Assembly (NCBI RefSeq): GCF_024171885.1
Contig: NZ_JAMTCP010000010.1
Span: 101,868-156,331 of the forward strand
Reading direction: 5' to 3'
From: Streptoalloteichus tenebrarius
Lineage (GTDB): Bacteria > Actinomycetota > Actinomycetes > Mycobacteriales > Pseudonocardiaceae
DNA: 54,464 bases
In this document: positions 9,489 through 20,513 of the stretch, piece by piece
Numbering within the stretch: the stretch's first letter is position 1
Layout of the letters: each line of letters starts with the position of its first letter
Program-made: the position numbers and the translations under genes
The notes under the pieces: model-generated
What the model was told of the DNA's origin: nothing
Database searches by the model: none
What the model saw: the letters and a program-made list of their open reading frames with translations, nothing else

Positions 9489-11143
9489 CGACTCCGGGAC
9501 CACGCACCGTGCGCGCCGCGCGCGGCGCCGAGCTGACCGCGCGGAGCTGGGCCACCGAGGCCCCGCTGCGGATGCTGCACAACAACCTCGACCCCGAGGT
9601 GGCCGAGCGGCCCGAGGACCTGGTGGTCTACGGCGGCACCGGCAAGGCCGCCAGGGACTGGGCGAGCTTCGAGGCCATCTCGCGCGAGCTGACCACCCTC
9701 GGCGGGGACGAGACGCTGCTCGTGCAGTCCGGCCGGCCGGTCGGCGTGCTGCGCACCCACGAGTGGGCTCCCCGCGTGCTCATCGCGAACTCCAACCTGG
9801 TGCCGGACTGGGCGACGTGGCCGGAGTTCCGCCGGCTCGACGCGCTGGGCCTGACCATGTACGGCCAGATGACCGCGGGGTCCTGGATCTACATCGGGAC
9901 GCAGGGCATCCTCCAGGGCACCTACGAGACGTTCGCCGCCGTCGCGGAGAAGCGGTTCGGCGGGACCCTGCGCGGCACCCTGACCGTGACCGCCGGCCTC
10001 GGCGGCATGGGCGGCGCCCAGCCGCTGGCCGTGACGATGAACGAGGGCGTCGCGCTGGTCGTCGAGTGCGACCCGGAGCGGGCCCGGCGCCGGGTCGAGA
10101 CCCGCTACCTCGACGAGATCGCCGACGACCTCGACGACGCGGTGCGGCGCGTGGAGGCGGCCAAGCGGGAGCGGCGCGCGCTGTCCGTCGCGGTGATCGG
10201 CAACGCCGCCGAGGTGCTGCCCGAGCTGCTGCGGCGCGGCGTCGAGATCGACATCGTCACCGACCAGACCTCGGCGCACGACCCGCTGGCCTACCTGCCC
10301 AAGGGGGTGGACCTGGCGGACTGGCACGACTACGCGGCCAAGAAGCCCGACGAGTTCACCGACCGCTCGCGGGAGTCCATGGCCGACCACGTCGAGGCCA
10401 TGGTCGGGTTCCTCGACCGGGGCGCCGAGGTGTTCGACTATGGCAACTCGATCAGGGGCGAGGCCAAGCTCGGCGGCTTCGAGCGCGCGTTCGACTTCCC
10501 CGGGTTCGTCCCCGCCTACATCCGGCCGCTGTTCTGCGACGGCAAGGGCCCGTTCCGGTGGGCAGCGCTGTCCGGCGACCCGGCCGACATCGCCGCGACC
10601 GACCGCGCGATCCTGGAGCTGTTCCCGGACAACGAGCCGCTGGCCCGGTGGATCAGGATGGCGGGGGAGCGCGTGGCCTTCCAGGGCCTGCCGGCCCGGA
10701 TCTGCTGGCTTGGCTACGGCGAGCGGCACCTCGCCGGCCTGCGGTTCAACGAGATGGTCGCCTCCGGCGAGCTGAAGGCCCCGGTCGTCATCGGCAGGGA
10801 CCACCTCGACTGCGGCTCGGTCGCCTCGCCGTACCGGGAGACCGAGGGCATGCTCGACGGGTCGGACGCGATCGCCGACTGGCCGTTGCTCAACGCGCTG
10901 GTGAACACCGCCTCCGGCGCCACGTGGGTGTCGATCCACCACGGCGGCGGGGTCGGCATCGGCCGCTCGCTGCACGCCGGCCAGGTCACCGTCGCCGACG
11001 GCACCGAGCTGGCGGCGCTGAAGCTGGAGCGCGTGCTCACCAACGACCCGGCGATGGGCGTGCTCCGGCACGTTGACGCCGGCTACGAGCGCGCGGAGAA
11101 GGTGGCCGACGAGAAGGGCGTCCGCATCCCGATGCGGGGCTGA
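9485..11143 (+). CDS. hutU: Urocanate hydratase
   Basis: 552 aa from GTG 9485, overlapping the hutH stop by 4 bp. It converts urocanate to imidazolonepropionate using tightly bound NAD+. The NAD-binding [10 protein letters not shown] is at 171-180. The active-site region [21 protein letters not shown] has Cys407. Length and motifs match the family (about 550 aa). Second gene of the hut operon, followed by a repeat-filled 171-bp spacer. Confidence 0.97.
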   Translation: MTTPGPRTVRAARGAELTARSWATEAPLRMLHNNLDPEVAERPEDLVVYGGTGKAARDWASFEAISRELTTLGGDETLLVQSGRPVGVLRTHEWAPRVLIANSNLVPDWATWPEFRRLDALGLTMYGQMTAGSWIYIGTQGILQGTYETFAAVAEKRFGGTLRGTLTVTAGLGGMGGAQPLAVTMNEGVALVVECDPERARRRVETRYLDEIADDLDDAVRRVEAAKRERRALSVAVIGNAAEVLPELLRRGVEIDIVTDQTSAHDPLAYLPKGVDLADWHDYAAKKPDEFTDRSRESMADHVEAMVGFLDRGAEVFDYGNSIRGEAKLGGFERAFDFPGFVPAYIRPLFCDGKGPFRWAALSGDPADIAATDRAILELFPDNEPLARWIRMAGERVAFQGLPARICWLGYGERHLAGLRFNEMVASGELKAPVVIGRDHLDCGSVASPYRETEGMLDGSDAIADWPLLNALVNTASGATWVSIHHGGGVGIGRSLHAGQVTVADGTELAALKLERVLTNDPAMGVLRHVDAGYERAEKVADEKGVRIPMRG

Positions 11144-11153
11144 CCCGCAGCGC

Positions 11154-11240
11154 GGGGACGACCGGGCGGTAACGACCGTGCGGGGACGACCGTGCGGGGA
11201 CGACCGGGTGGGGACGACCGGGTGGGGACGACCGGGCGGT
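11154..11240. repeat. 14-bp tandem repeats, GGGGACGACCGGGT
   Basis: Two central perfect copies of GGGGACGACCGGGT (11196-11223), one variant GGGGACGACCGTGC (11182-11195), and 17-bp variants ending GGGCGGT at both ends. The repeats fill the hutU-M20 spacer. Confidence 0.85.
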
Positions 11241-11251
11241 GACGACGAGGA

Positions 11252-11297
11252 CGTGTGGCGTGTCGTGCGGGTGGGGAGCCTGACGGCACGCCACACG
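11252..11297 (+). other. Hairpin upstream of the M20 gene
   Basis: CGTGTGGCGTG and CACGCCACACG form a perfect 11-bp stem around a 24-nt loop. It ends 17 bp before the M20 start, beside the AGGAGG site. It could be an attenuator or an mRNA-stability element. There is no T-run, so a simple terminator is unlikely. Confidence 0.55.
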
Positions 11298-11314
11298 CCG
11301 GACCAGGAGGTGGG

Positions 11315-12526
11315 ATGGCTACGGCGACCGGCCTGCTCGGCGCGATCGCGGACGTCGGGGTCGACCGGGCGCGGGGCGGCTTCTCGCGGCACGGCTTCGA
11401 CCGGAGCGACCTGACGCTCCGGGAGTGGTTCGTGGCCGAGGCCGCCGCGCGGGGCCTCGACGTCGAGGTGGACCGCAACGGCAACCTCTGGGCGTGGTGG
11501 GGCCGGCCAGGCCCTGACGCCGTCGTGACCGGCAGCCACCTGGACTCGGTGCCGGGCGGCGGCGCGTTCGACGGCCCGCTCGGCGTGGTCTCGGCGCTGG
11601 CCGCCGTGGACGAGCTGCGGGCGCGCGGGTTCGTCCCGTCCCGGCCGTTCGCGGTCGTCGTGTTCGCCGAGGAGGAGGGCGGCCGGTTCGGCGTGCCCTG
11701 CCTGGGCTCCCGGCTGCTCGCCGGCACCCTCGACCCGGACGCGGCCCGTCGGCTGCGCGACCAGGACGGCACCACGCTCGCCGAGGCGGTGCGCGCCGCC
11801 GGGCTGGACCCCGACCGGCTCGGCAGGGACGACGAGGCGCTGTCCCGCGTCGGCCGGTTCGTGGAGCTGCACGTCGAGCAGGGCAGGGGACTGGTCGACC
11901 TGGGACGCCCGGTCGGCGTGGCGTCGTCGATCCTGGCGCACGGCCGGTGGCGGTTCCGGTTCACCGGCGAGGGCAACCACGCGGGCGCGACCCCGATCGG
12001 CGACCGGCACGACCCGATGCTGCCCGCGTCCCACCTCGTGCTCGCCGCCAGGGGCGCGGCCGCCGCCGTCCCCGGGGCCAGGGCGACCGTGGGCCGCGTG
12101 GTCCCCGTCCCCGGCGGCACGAACGTGATCGCGTCCACTGTGGACGTCTGGCTGGACGCGCGCGCCGCCGACGACCGCACCACGCGCTCGCTCGTCGAGG
12201 ACGTCACGGCCGCCGCGCGGGAGGCCGCCGCCGCCGAGGGCTGCCGGGTCGAGGTGACCGAGGAGTCCTACGGCGACACCGTCGTCTTCGACCCCGGGCT
12301 GCGGGACGACCTGGCCGCCGTGCTCGGCGGGGCGCCCGCGCTGCCCTCCGGGGCCGGGCACGACGCCGGCATCCTCGCCGCGCGCGTGCCGACCGCGATG
12401 CTCTTCGTGCGCAACCCCACCGGCGTGAGTCACGCCCCGGCCGAGCACGCCGAGCCCGACGACTGCGAGGCCGGGGTCGCCGCCCTGGTCTCGGTGCTGG
12501 AGCACCTGGCGGGAGGCGCGCGGTGA
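11315..12526 (+). CDS. M20-family amidohydrolase (allantoate amidohydrolase/N-carbamoylase type)
   Basis: 403 aa from ATG 11315 after AGGAGGTGGG. Two-metal M20 peptidase fold: GSHLDSVPGGGAFDGPLG (H75, D86), the EEEGGRFGVPCLGSR bridging-acid motif, HVEQGRGL, and a late GAGHDAGILA with the last metal His. Homologues are called allantoate deiminase or N-carbamoyl-L-amino acid hydrolase, but this one lies inside the hut operon and overlaps hutF. Streptomyces has the same gene in its hut cluster. The pathway through formimidoylglutamate deiminase needs an N-formylglutamate deformylase, and no HutG is present, so this enzyme is the natural candidate. That role is inference. Confidence 0.9.
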   Translation: MATATGLLGAIADVGVDRARGGFSRHGFDRSDLTLREWFVAEAAARGLDVEVDRNGNLWAWWGRPGPDAVVTGSHLDSVPGGGAFDGPLGVVSALAAVDELRARGFVPSRPFAVVVFAEEEGGRFGVPCLGSRLLAGTLDPDAARRLRDQDGTTLAEAVRAAGLDPDRLGRDDEALSRVGRFVELHVEQGRGLVDLGRPVGVASSILAHGRWRFRFTGEGNHAGATPIGDRHDPMLPASHLVLAARGAAAAVPGARATVGRVVPVPGGTNVIASTVDVWLDARAADDRTTRSLVEDVTAAAREAAAAEGCRVEVTEESYGDTVVFDPGLRDDLAAVLGGAPALPSGAGHDAGILAARVPTAMLFVRNPTGVSHAPAEHAEPDDCEAGVAALVSVLEHLAGGAR

Positions 12527-13863
12527 CCGGTGTGGCGTACTGGTGTGAGCGCGCCTGGCTGCCGACCGGGATGGCCTCCGGCGTCCTGGTCAGGGCCGAC
12601 GGCGCTGGGCGAATCTCTGACGTGTCCACTGTGGACACTCCACCGCTCGGGGCCCACCGGCTGCGGGGCGTGGCGCTCCCCGGGTTCGCCAACGCCCACT
12701 CGCACGCCTTCCACCGCGCGCTGCGCGGCAGGACCCACGGCGACGGCGGGACGTTCTGGACATGGCGGCACGCCATGTACGCGCTCGCGGACCGGCTCGA
12801 CCCCGACAGCTACCTCGCCCTCGCCAGGGCCGCCTACGCGGAGATGGCGCTCGCCGGGGTCTCCTGCGTCGGCGAGTTCCACTACCTCCACCACGCGCCG
12901 GGCGGCCGCCGCTACGCCGACCCGAACGCGATGGGCCACGCCCTGCGACAGGCCGCCGCCGAGGCCGGCGTCCGCCTCACCCTCCTCGACACCTGTTACC
13001 TGGCCGGCGGCATCGGGCACGACCTGACCGGCACCCAGCTCCGGTTCGGCGACGGCACGGCCGCGGCGTGGGCGGAGCGCGTCACCGCGCTCGCCGAGGA
13101 CGCCGCCGTCGCCTCGGACCCCACCACCCGGATCGGCGCGGCCATCCACTCCGTGCGGGCCGTGCCCAGGGAGATGCTGCCCGACGTCGTGGCCGGAGCG
13201 GGGCCGTCCCGGCCGCTGCACGCGCACGTCTCCGAGCAGCCGGCCGAGAACGAGGCGTGCCTCGCCGCCTACGGCCGCACGCCGACCGAGCTGCTGCACG
13301 AGGCGGGCGCGTTGTCCCCGCGCACCACCGCCGTCCACGTCACCCACGTCACCGAGCAGGACATCGAACTCCTCGGGGACACCAACACGGTGGCGTGCTT
13401 CTGCCCGACGACCGAGGGGGACCTCGCCGACGGCATCGGACCGGCCCGCGACCTCGCCGACGCCGGCTGCCCGCTCTCCCTCGGCAGCGACCAGCACGCC
13501 GTGGTCGACCCACTGCTGGAGATCCGGGCGCTGGAGTACGGCGAGCGGCTGCGCAGCAACCACCGGGGGCGGCTGCGCCCCGAGGAACTGCTCGCCGCCG
13601 CCACGGCGCACGGCCACGACAGCCTGGGCTGGGCCGGCGACGGGCGCATCGCCGTCGGCGCGCACTGCGACCTGGTGGCCGTCAGGACCGACACGCCCCG
13701 CACCGCCGGCGCGCTGCCGGAACAGCTCCTGCTCGCCGCGACCGCGTCCGACGTGGACACCGTGGTCGTGGGCGGCCGGGTGGTAGCCCGCGAGGGGCGG
13801 CACGAGACTCTGGGAGATGTCGGCCGGCTGCTGGCCGAGGCGATCGAAGGGCTCTGGGCATGA
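12523..13863 (+). CDS. hutF: Formimidoylglutamate deiminase
   Basis: 446 aa from GTG 12523, overlapping the previous stop by 4 bp. An amidohydrolase-superfamily enzyme that converts N-formimidoyl-L-glutamate to N-formyl-L-glutamate and ammonia. [16 protein letters not shown] near 57-70 carries the metal-binding His59 and His61. [27 protein letters not shown] and [14 protein letters not shown] carry the remaining metal and substrate residues typical of HutF. Its stop overlaps the hutI start. It indicates the five-step histidine route ending in formate and glutamate. Confidence 0.95.
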   Translation: MTGVAYWCERAWLPTGMASGVLVRADGAGRISDVSTVDTPPLGAHRLRGVALPGFANAHSHAFHRALRGRTHGDGGTFWTWRHAMYALADRLDPDSYLALARAAYAEMALAGVSCVGEFHYLHHAPGGRRYADPNAMGHALRQAAAEAGVRLTLLDTCYLAGGIGHDLTGTQLRFGDGTAAAWAERVTALAEDAAVASDPTTRIGAAIHSVRAVPREMLPDVVAGAGPSRPLHAHVSEQPAENEACLAAYGRTPTELLHEAGALSPRTTAVHVTHVTEQDIELLGDTNTVACFCPTTEGDLADGIGPARDLADAGCPLSLGSDQHAVVDPLLEIRALEYGERLRSNHRGRLRPEELLAAATAHGHDSLGWAGDGRIAVGAHCDLVAVRTDTPRTAGALPEQLLLAATASDVDTVVVGGRVVAREGRHETLGDVGRLLAEAIEGLWA

Positions 13864-15017
13864 GCGTGCTCATCACCGGCATCGGTGAGCTGACCACCAA
13901 CGACGACGAGCTGGGCACGCTGCCGGACGCGGCCGTGGTGCTCGACGAGGACCGGGTGGTCTGGGTCGGGCCGGCCGACCGCGCGCCCGACGCCGACGAG
14001 CGGGTCGACGTGGGCGGGCGCGCCGTGCTGCCCGGCTGGGTGGACAGCCACACCCACCTGGTGTTCGCCGGGGACCGCACCGCCGAGTTCGCCGCCCGCA
14101 TGGCCGGCCAGCCCTACCAGGCCGGCGGCATCGCGGTGACCGTCGCCGCCACCAGGGCGGCCAGCGACGCCGACCTGGCGGCCGGGCTGCGCCGCCACGT
14201 CGCCGAGGCCGTCGCCCAGGGCACGACCTGCTTCGAGACGAAGACCGGCTACGGCCTCACCGTCACCGACGAGGTGCGCTCCGCGCGGATCGCGGCGCAG
14301 GAGGTCGAGGAGGTCACCTTCCTCGGCGCCCACCTCGTGCCCCAGGGCTGGGACGCCGACGAGTACGTGCGCCTGGTCTGCGGCGAGATGCTGGACGCGG
14401 TCGCCCCGCACGTCGGGTGGGTGGACGTGTTCTGCGAGAGCGGCGCGTTCGACGAGGACCAGTCCCGCGCCGTGCTCGCCGCGGCGAAGGCGCGGGGGCT
14501 GGGGCTGCGCGTGCACGGCAACCAGCTCGGCCCGGGACCCGGTGTGCCGCTGGCCGTGGAGATGGGCGCGGCGAGCGTCGACCACTGCACCTACCTGGAG
14601 GGGCACGACATCGACGCCCTCGCCGCCTCGCAGACCGTGGCGACCCTGCTCCCGGCCTGCGACCTGTCCACCCGGCAGCCGCTGCCCAACGCGCGTGAGC
14701 TGCTGGACGCCGGGGCCACCGTCGCCCTGGCCTCCAACTGCAACCCCGGCTCGTCCTACACCTCCTCCATGGCCTTCTGCGTGGCCACGGCCGTGCTCCA
14801 GATGCGGATGAGCGTCGAGGAGGCCGTGCGCGCGGCGACCTGGGGCGGCGCGCGGGCGCTGCGCAGGGAGAGCGGGGACGGCGCCGTCGGCGTCCTGCGC
14901 CCCGGCGCCCGCGCCGACGTGCACGTGCTGGACGCGCCGAGCGCGGCCTGGCTGGCCTACCGCCCTGGCGTCCCCCTCACCCACGCCGTCTGGCGCAAGG
15001 GCGTCCGCGTCCGCTGA
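13860..15017 (+). CDS. hutI: Imidazolonepropionase
   Basis: 385 aa from ATG 13860, overlapping hutF by 4 bp. It hydrolyses 4-imidazolone-5-propionate to N-formimidoyl-L-glutamate. [12 protein letters not shown] carries H64 and H66, TKTGYGLT binds substrate, [13 protein letters not shown] holds a further metal His, and [15 protein letters not shown] is the family signature. It is the last gene of the operon and is followed by a clear hairpin. Confidence 0.97.
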   Translation: MSVLITGIGELTTNDDELGTLPDAAVVLDEDRVVWVGPADRAPDADERVDVGGRAVLPGWVDSHTHLVFAGDRTAEFAARMAGQPYQAGGIAVTVAATRAASDADLAAGLRRHVAEAVAQGTTCFETKTGYGLTVTDEVRSARIAAQEVEEVTFLGAHLVPQGWDADEYVRLVCGEMLDAVAPHVGWVDVFCESGAFDEDQSRAVLAAAKARGLGLRVHGNQLGPGPGVPLAVEMGAASVDHCTYLEGHDIDALAASQTVATLLPACDLSTRQPLPNARELLDAGATVALASNCNPGSSYTSSMAFCVATAVLQMRMSVEEAVRAATWGGARALRRESGDGAVGVLRPGARADVHVLDAPSAAWLAYRPGVPLTHAVWRKGVRVR

Positions 15018-15039
15018 CGACGTCCGCCTCCGTTCGCCG

Positions 15040-15063
15040 GCGCGTCACGCCAGCATGACGCGC
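15040..15063 (+). terminator. Terminator hairpin after hutI
   Basis: GCGCGTCA, an 8-nt loop, then TGACGCGC: a perfect 8-bp stem starting 23 bp past the hutI stop. It lies between convergent hutI and the XRE gene, so it may serve both. Confidence 0.7.
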
Positions 15064-15105
15064 TGGCACGTCGCGTCGGCGCGGCGGACCTTGGTCTACA
15101 CCCGG

Positions 15106-16287
15106 CTACACCAGCAGGCCGGCCCGGTGGGCCATCCCCCGCAGCTCACGGCTCACCGGGGCGCGCCGGACCTTCCCCAGGAGTTCGGTGAGGACCGACC
15201 GCGTGAACGGGTGCCGGCGGACGTGGTGGGGAGAGATCCGCTCGGCTCTGCGGAGCACGGCCACCGCGTCGTCGTGGCGTCCGGGCAGCCTCGCCAGCGC
15301 GTGCCCGAACTCCCGCCAGTACACGGCTTCGCGTGCTCGGACCGTGAGCGCGGTGGGGTCGACCGCGGACGCGATCCGCGCGGCCTCCGCGTGCTCCCCG
15401 GACTCCAGCGCGACCTGCATCCGCCACACGGCCACGTTGGCCGGGCCGAAGCCCAGGCCGAGCGCGTTGCCCTCACCGGTCCGCTCCGCCAGCTCGGCCG
15501 CGTGCTCCAGCGCGGACGTTCGGCCGGCGTGGTCCCGTCGGGCCGCCGCGACCAGGGACGAGACCAGGGCGAGCATGCCGGCGACCCGCATGCCCTGGGG
15601 CGTGTCGGTCGGCACCGCCACCGAACCCGCGGCGCGTGACGCGAGGTCGAACGCGCCCATGCCGAGCAGTCCCAACGAGGTCCCGAAGGCGGCGACTCCC
15701 CGGCACACCGGGTCGTCCAGCCGCTCCGCCGCGTCCCTCGCCAGGGTGGCGGCCTGCCACGCCAGGTCGAGCGGCGCGCCCACGGTGGTCAACCAGGCCT
15801 GGGCGCCCTGCACGTGGGCCACCGTCAGCAGGCGGAGGACGGCGCGCTCGTCCCGGTGGGCGTCGAGCGTGGTGTGGAGATCCCGGATCAGTCCGGGGAG
15901 GGCCGCCCCCGCCCTGTCGCTGTCGGCGGCGTTCTCCGCCGCGACGACCTCGGCGACGCGGGCTGACAGTCGCTCCACGGGCCGCACCTCGCCGCCTGGT
16001 TCCCCCACGCCCGCGGCCAGTAACGCCAGGCGCACCTCTCCCAGCGCCCGGTCCTCCGCCCGGGCCCTGGGCACGGGGAGAGGCGCGCCGGTGATCTCGC
16101 TCGGGGCGACCTCCAGCGCCTCGGCCAGCGCGAGGACCAGCGACCGGCGGTCCAGGGCGCGGTCACCGGACTCCAGCCGACACAGGTAGGACGGCGAGAT
16201 CCCCGCCAGATCCGCCACGACCGTCAGCGTCTTCCCCCGCGCGTGACGGATCTGCCGCAACCTCCGGCCCACCTCCGCCGAGACCAT
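15106..16287 (-). CDS. XRE-family transcriptional regulator with TPR-like C-terminal region
   Basis: 393 aa from ATG 16287 (MVSAEVGRRLRQIRHARGK); the longer upstream frame is low-complexity. Helix-turn-helix residues 5-60 include LTVVADLAGISPSYLCRLESGDRALDRR. The remaining ~320 residues are Ala/Leu-rich helical repeats (AHVQGAQAWLTTVGAPLDLAWQAATLARDAAERL and similar), a TPR-like array usual in actinobacterial XRE regulators that bind small ligands or peptides. Convergent with hutI; no target is evident. Confidence 0.8.
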   Translation of the reverse strand: MVSAEVGRRLRQIRHARGKTLTVVADLAGISPSYLCRLESGDRALDRRSLVLALAEALEVAPSEITGAPLPVPRARAEDRALGEVRLALLAAGVGEPGGEVRPVERLSARVAEVVAAENAADSDRAGAALPGLIRDLHTTLDAHRDERAVLRLLTVAHVQGAQAWLTTVGAPLDLAWQAATLARDAAERLDDPVCRGVAAFGTSLGLLGMGAFDLASRAAGSVAVPTDTPQGMRVAGMLALVSSLVAAARRDHAGRTSALEHAAELAERTGEGNALGLGFGPANVAVWRMQVALESGEHAEAARIASAVDPTALTVRAREAVYWREFGHALARLPGRHDDAVAVLRRAERISPHHVRRHPFTRSVLTELLGKVRRAPVSRELRGMAHRAGLLV

Positions 16288-16362
16288 GTTCCGAGGGTAA
16301 CCACCCCGCGACTCATCGTCGTCAAGGTCGGATTCCTGCTGATCGCACGGACCCGAGACCGC

Positions 16363-16390
16363 GACCTCCGGAGAGGGACCTCCGGAGAGG
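16363..16390. repeat. Perfect 14-bp tandem duplication
   Basis: GACCTCCGGAGAGG occurs twice in succession upstream of the XRE gene. Each unit contains the palindrome CTCCGGAG. Confidence 0.85.
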
Positions 16391-16507
16391 GAGGGGGCGC
16401 ACATGCCGACGCCACGGCGCCGACGGCACCGTGGCGTTCGGGCGAGAGGCGCCAGCGGGGCGTCGACCGGGGTGGGACGAACGCTCGTCACACCCCGGTC
16501 CGACACA

Positions 16508-16684
16508 TCACTCGTCGGCGTCGTCGTCCCGGGCGAGGAACGTGGCGAAGCGCTCCATGGCGTCCTCGAAGTCGGGGTTCAGGTCCACGAACGCCCGCAT
16601 CTTCTCGGCCAGCCAGGCGAGGGTGACCTCCTCGTCGCCGCGGCGGTCCTCCAGCTCCTCGATGCCCCGGTCGGTGAAGTACAC
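16508..16684 (-). CDS. DUF6104-like small protein downstream of kgd
   Basis: 58 aa from GTG 16684, preceded by GGAGGA on the minus strand. It begins VYFTDRGIEELEDRRGDEEV, continues TLAWLAEKMRAFVDLNPDFE, and ends in an acidic tail ARDDDADE. I recognise this as the small acidic helical protein (DUF6104 family) that commonly sits right after the 2-oxoglutarate decarboxylase gene in actinobacteria. It lies 80 bp past the kgd stop in the same direction, so probably in the same transcript. Its function is not known to me; the conserved position suggests a link to the oxoglutarate enzyme. Confidence 0.85.
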   Translation of the reverse strand: MYFTDRGIEELEDRRGDEEVTLAWLAEKMRAFVDLNPDFEDAMERFATFLARDDDADE

Positions 16685-16763
16685 GAGTCCTCCAGATGAG
16701 GTGGAACGGCCGAGCCGCCGGGCCCGATCGGACCCGGCGGCTCGCCAACAGCATAGGCGTCGA

Positions 16764-19700
16764 CTAGCTGAACGCCTTGGTCAGGATCTCCTGCTGCTCG
16801 ACCTCGTGCACCTTGCTCATGCCCGAGGACGGCGCGGCCATCGGCCGCCGCGACACCCGGCGGATGCCGGTCAGCCGCTCGGGCAGCAGCTCCGGCAGGG
16901 TGAGGCCGAAGAACGGCCACGCGCCCTGGTTCGCCGGCTCCTCCTGCACCCAACGGATGTCGGTGGCGTTCGGGTACCGCTCCAGCAGCTCGGCCAGCCG
17001 GCGCTTCGGCACCGGGTAGAGCTGCTCGACGCGCAGGATCGCGGTGTCGGTGGCGCCCCGCTTCTCCCGCTCGTTGTTCAGCTCGTAGGCGATCTTGCCG
17101 CTGCACAGCAGCAGGCGGGTCACCTTGGCCGGGTCGGTCACCAGCGGGTCGTCCAGCACGGTCTGGAACCGGCCCTCGGTGAACTCCTTCACCGGGCTGG
17201 TGGCCGCCTTGAGCCGCAGCATCGACTTCGGCGTGAACACCACCAGCGGGCGCTGCACGCCGTCGAGGGCGTGCCGGCGCAGCAGGTGGAAGTAGCTCGC
17301 CGGGGTCGAGGGCACGGCCACGGTCATCGAGCCCTCGGCGCAGAGCTGGAGCCACCGCTCGATCCGGCCCGAGGTGTGGTCAGGGCCCTGGCCCTCGTGG
17401 CCGTGCGGCAGCAGGACCACGACGTCGGAGCGCTGGCCCCACTTGGCCTCACCGGACGAGATGAACTCGTCGATGATCGACTGGGCCCCGTTGACGAAGT
17501 CGCCGAACTGCGCCTCCCACAGCACCAGCGCGTCCGGGTTGGCCACCGAGTAGCCGTACTCGAAGCCCAGCGCCGCGAACTCGCTCAGCGCCGAGTCGTA
17601 GACCAGGAACCGGCCCTGGCCGTCGGCCAGGTTCTGGAGCGGGGTGTACTCCTGGCCGGTCCTGCGGTCGATGAGCACCGCGTGCCGCTGCACGAACGTG
17701 CCGCGCCGCGAGTCCTGGCCGGCCAGCCGCACCATGCGGCCCTCCATGACCAGCGAGCCGAACGCCAGCAGCTCGGCGAACGCCCAGTCGATGCCGCCCT
17801 CGCGGGACATCTTGGCGCGCCGCTCCAGCACCGGCTTGACCCTGGGGTGCGGGGTGAAGCCCTCCGGCAGGTTGACGTAGGCGTCGCCGATCCGCTGGAC
17901 CACCTCGGCCGGGATGTTGGTCGGCACCTTCGCCGGCACCTGCTGGTCGGACTCCACCGACGGGCTCGGGGCCGCCGGGTGCCGCTCCAGCTCCCGCACC
18001 TCGTTGAAGACGTGCTCAAGCTGGCTGGCGTAGTCCCGCAGCGCCTTCTCGGCCTCCTCGACCGAGATGTCGCCCCGGCCGATCAGCGCCTCGGTGTAGG
18101 TCTTCCTGACGCTGCGCTTGCCGTCGATGATGTCGTACATGCCCGGCTGGGTCATCGAGGGGTCGTCGCCCTCGTTGTGGCCCCGGCGCCGGTAGCAGAC
18201 CATGTCGATCACGACGTCCTTGCCGAACGCCTGCCGGTAGTCCACCGCCAGCTTGGCCACCCAGTAGCACGCCTCGGGGTCGTCGCCGTTCACGTGGAAC
18301 ACCGGCGCCTGGATCATCTTGGCCACGTCGGTGCAGTACTGGCTGGAGCGCGAGTGCTCCGGCGCGGTGGTGAAGCCGACCTGGTTGTTGATGACGACGT
18401 GCAGCGTGCCGCCCGTGCGGTAGCCGCGCAGCAGCGCGAGGTTCAGCGTCTCGGCGACCACGCCCTGTCCGGCGAACGCGGCGTCGCCGTGCAGCAGCAC
18501 CGGCAGCACGGTGAAGCCCTCGCCGCCCTTGTCCAGCAGGTCCTGCTTGGCCCGGACGATGCCCTCCAGCACCGGGTCCACGGCCTCCAGGTGCGACGGG
18601 TTGCAGGTCAGCGAGACCTTCACCTCGCCGTCGCCGAACATGCGGAAGTACTTGCCCTCGGCGCCGAGGTGGTACTTCACGTCGCCGGAGCCGTGCGCCT
18701 GGCCGGGGTCGAGGTTGCCCTCGAACTCACGGAAGATCTGCGAGATCGGCTTCTCGACGATGTTGGCCAGCACGTTGAGCCGGCCCCGGTGCGGCATGCC
18801 GATGACGACCTCGTCGAGGTTGTGCTCGGCGGACTTGTCCAGCACCGCGTCCAGCAGCGGGATGACGCTCTCGCCGCCCTCCAGCGAGAACCGCTTCTGG
18901 CCGACGTACTTGGTCTGGAGGAACGTCTCGAACGCCTCGGCCGCGTTCAGCTTCGACAGGATGTACTTCTGGACCGTGGCCGCCGGCTTCTCGTGCGGGA
19001 CCTCGATGCGCTCCTGGAGCCAGCGCCGCTCTTCCGGGTCGGTGATGTGCGTGTACTCGACGCCGACGGTGCGGCAGTACGAGTCGCGCAGCACGCCCAG
19101 CACGTCGCGGAGCTTCATCCGCTCCTTGCCGGCGAAGCCGCCGACGGCGAACTCGCGGTCGAGGTCCCACAGGGTCAGGCCGTGGGAGAGGATGTCGAGG
19201 TCCTCGTGTCGCCGCTGCCGGTAGTTCAGCGGGTCGGTGTCGGCCATCAGGTGGCCGCGCGTGCGGTAGGCGTCGATCAGCTCCAGCACGCGGGCGGTCT
19301 TGTCGACCGCGCCGGCCGGGATGTCCCGCACCCAGCGCACCGGCTCGTAGGGCAGGCGCAGCGAGGTGAAGATGTCGTCGTAGAAGCGGTCCTCGCCCAG
19401 CAGGAGCTGGTGGACGCGCCGCAGGAACTCGCCGGACTCGGCGCCCTGGATGATCCGGTGGTCGTAGGTGGACGTCAGCGTGATGATCTTGCTGATGCCC
19501 ATCTCGATCAGGGTGGCCTCGCTGGCGCCCTGGTACTCGGCCGGGTACTCCATCGCGCCGACGCCGATGATGGCGCCCTGGCCCTTGGTCAGCCTCGGCA
19601 CCGAGTGGTTGGTGCCGATGGTGCCCGGGTTGGTCAGCGAGATCGTGGTGCCGGAGAAGTCGTCGGCGGTCAGGCTGCCGGCGCGGGCCTTGCGGATCAG

Positions 19701-20513
19701 CTCCTCGTAGGCCTGCCAGAACTGGGAGAACGTCATGTTCTCGCAGCCCTTGATGGAGGCCACCACGAGCGAGCGCTGGCCGTCCTTGCCCGGCAGGTCG
19801 ATGGCCAGGCCGAGGTTGACGTGCTCGGGCGTCACCAGGGTGGGCTTGCCGTCCACCTCGGCGAAGCACCGGTTCATGTTCGGGTAGCTCTCCAGCGCCC
19901 GCACCACGGCGTAGCCGATGAGGTGCGTGAAGGAGACCTTGCCGCCCCTGGTCCGCTTGAGGTGGTTGTTGATGACGATGCGGTTGTCCGCGAGCAGCTT
20001 GGCCGGGACCGCGCGCACGCTGGTCGCGGTCGGCACCGTGAGCGACTGCTCCATGTTCTTCGCGATCGCCGCGGCGGCGCCGCGCAGCGTCTTGCGCTCG
20101 GGGCCGGCGGCCGACTTCACCGGGGCCGCGCTCGGCGCCTGGGTCGGCGCGGGCTTGCGGGTGGCGGCGGCGGTCGCGGCGGTGCTCGCGCTGGGCTGGG
20201 CGGCGGCCGACGGGGCGGGCGCGGTCGAGGCGGGCGTGGCGCTGGGCGTGGTGGGAGCGGTCATGGCGGGCGGAACCTGGCCGTTGCTGTCCGGGGTGGT
20301 GGTCGTCTGGGTCACGGGCTGGGGCGTCGCGGCGGCAGGCTTGGCCTGCGTGCCGGCGGCCGCCCTCTGTGTCGGCTTGTAGTCAGCGAAGAAGTCGTGC
20401 CACGCCGGGTCTACTGACGAGGGATCGGCGAGGAACTTCTCGTACATCTCCTCGACGAGCCACTCATTGGGGCCGAACTGTGACGCAGGACTCGCAGGGC
20501 TGCTGCTGGACAC
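16764..20513 (-). CDS. kgd: Multifunctional 2-oxoglutarate decarboxylase/dehydrogenase (E1/E2 fusion)
   Basis: 1249 aa from GTG 20513. A TCA-cycle enzyme with ThDP-dependent E1 activity and an N-terminal E2-type succinyltransferase domain, the actinobacterial arrangement. Residues 1-45 form the E1 N-terminal motif ([27 protein letters not shown]). An Ala/Pro/Thr-rich linker runs to about 125. The E2-like domain then spans roughly 130-370 ([18 protein letters not shown]; active-site segment [15 protein letters not shown]). The E1 half shows [33 protein letters not shown] and the ThDP-binding INNQVGFTT with [10 protein letters not shown]. No lipoyl domain is present, as expected. In relatives GarA controls it. 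Confidence 0.97.
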   Translation of the reverse strand: MSSSSPASPASQFGPNEWLVEEMYEKFLADPSSVDPAWHDFFADYKPTQRAAAGTQAKPAAATPQPVTQTTTTPDSNGQVPPAMTAPTTPSATPASTAPAPSAAAQPSASTAATAAATRKPAPTQAPSAAPVKSAAGPERKTLRGAAAAIAKNMEQSLTVPTATSVRAVPAKLLADNRIVINNHLKRTRGGKVSFTHLIGYAVVRALESYPNMNRCFAEVDGKPTLVTPEHVNLGLAIDLPGKDGQRSLVVASIKGCENMTFSQFWQAYEELIRKARAGSLTADDFSGTTISLTNPGTIGTNHSVPRLTKGQGAIIGVGAMEYPAEYQGASEATLIEMGISKIITLTSTYDHRIIQGAESGEFLRRVHQLLLGEDRFYDDIFTSLRLPYEPVRWVRDIPAGAVDKTARVLELIDAYRTRGHLMADTDPLNYRQRRHEDLDILSHGLTLWDLDREFAVGGFAGKERMKLRDVLGVLRDSYCRTVGVEYTHITDPEERRWLQERIEVPHEKPAATVQKYILSKLNAAEAFETFLQTKYVGQKRFSLEGGESVIPLLDAVLDKSAEHNLDEVVIGMPHRGRLNVLANIVEKPISQIFREFEGNLDPGQAHGSGDVKYHLGAEGKYFRMFGDGEVKVSLTCNPSHLEAVDPVLEGIVRAKQDLLDKGGEGFTVLPVLLHGDAAFAGQGVVAETLNLALLRGYRTGGTLHVVINNQVGFTTAPEHSRSSQYCTDVAKMIQAPVFHVNGDDPEACYWVAKLAVDYRQAFGKDVVIDMVCYRRRGHNEGDDPSMTQPGMYDIIDGKRSVRKTYTEALIGRGDISVEEAEKALRDYASQLEHVFNEVRELERHPAAPSPSVESDQQVPAKVPTNIPAEVVQRIGDAYVNLPEGFTPHPRVKPVLERRAKMSREGGIDWAFAELLAFGSLVMEGRMVRLAGQDSRRGTFVQRHAVLIDRRTGQEYTPLQNLADGQGRFLVYDSALSEFAALGFEYGYSVANPDALVLWEAQFGDFVNGAQSIIDEFISSGEAKWGQRSDVVVLLPHGHEGQGPDHTSGRIERWLQLCAEGSMTVAVPSTPASYFHLLRRHALDGVQRPLVVFTPKSMLRLKAATSPVKEFTEGRFQTVLDDPLVTDPAKVTRLLLCSGKIAYELNNEREKRGATDTAILRVEQLYPVPKRRLAELLERYPNATDIRWVQEEPANQGAWPFFGLTLPELLPERLTGIRRVSRRPMAAPSSGMSKVHEVEQQEILTKAFS

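Noticed and set aside
16431-20417. Very long plus-strand open frame opposite kgd
   Set aside because: It is the shadow of the kgd coding strand; its translation is Arg/Val/Leu/His-rich without motifs, while the minus frame is a clear Kgd.
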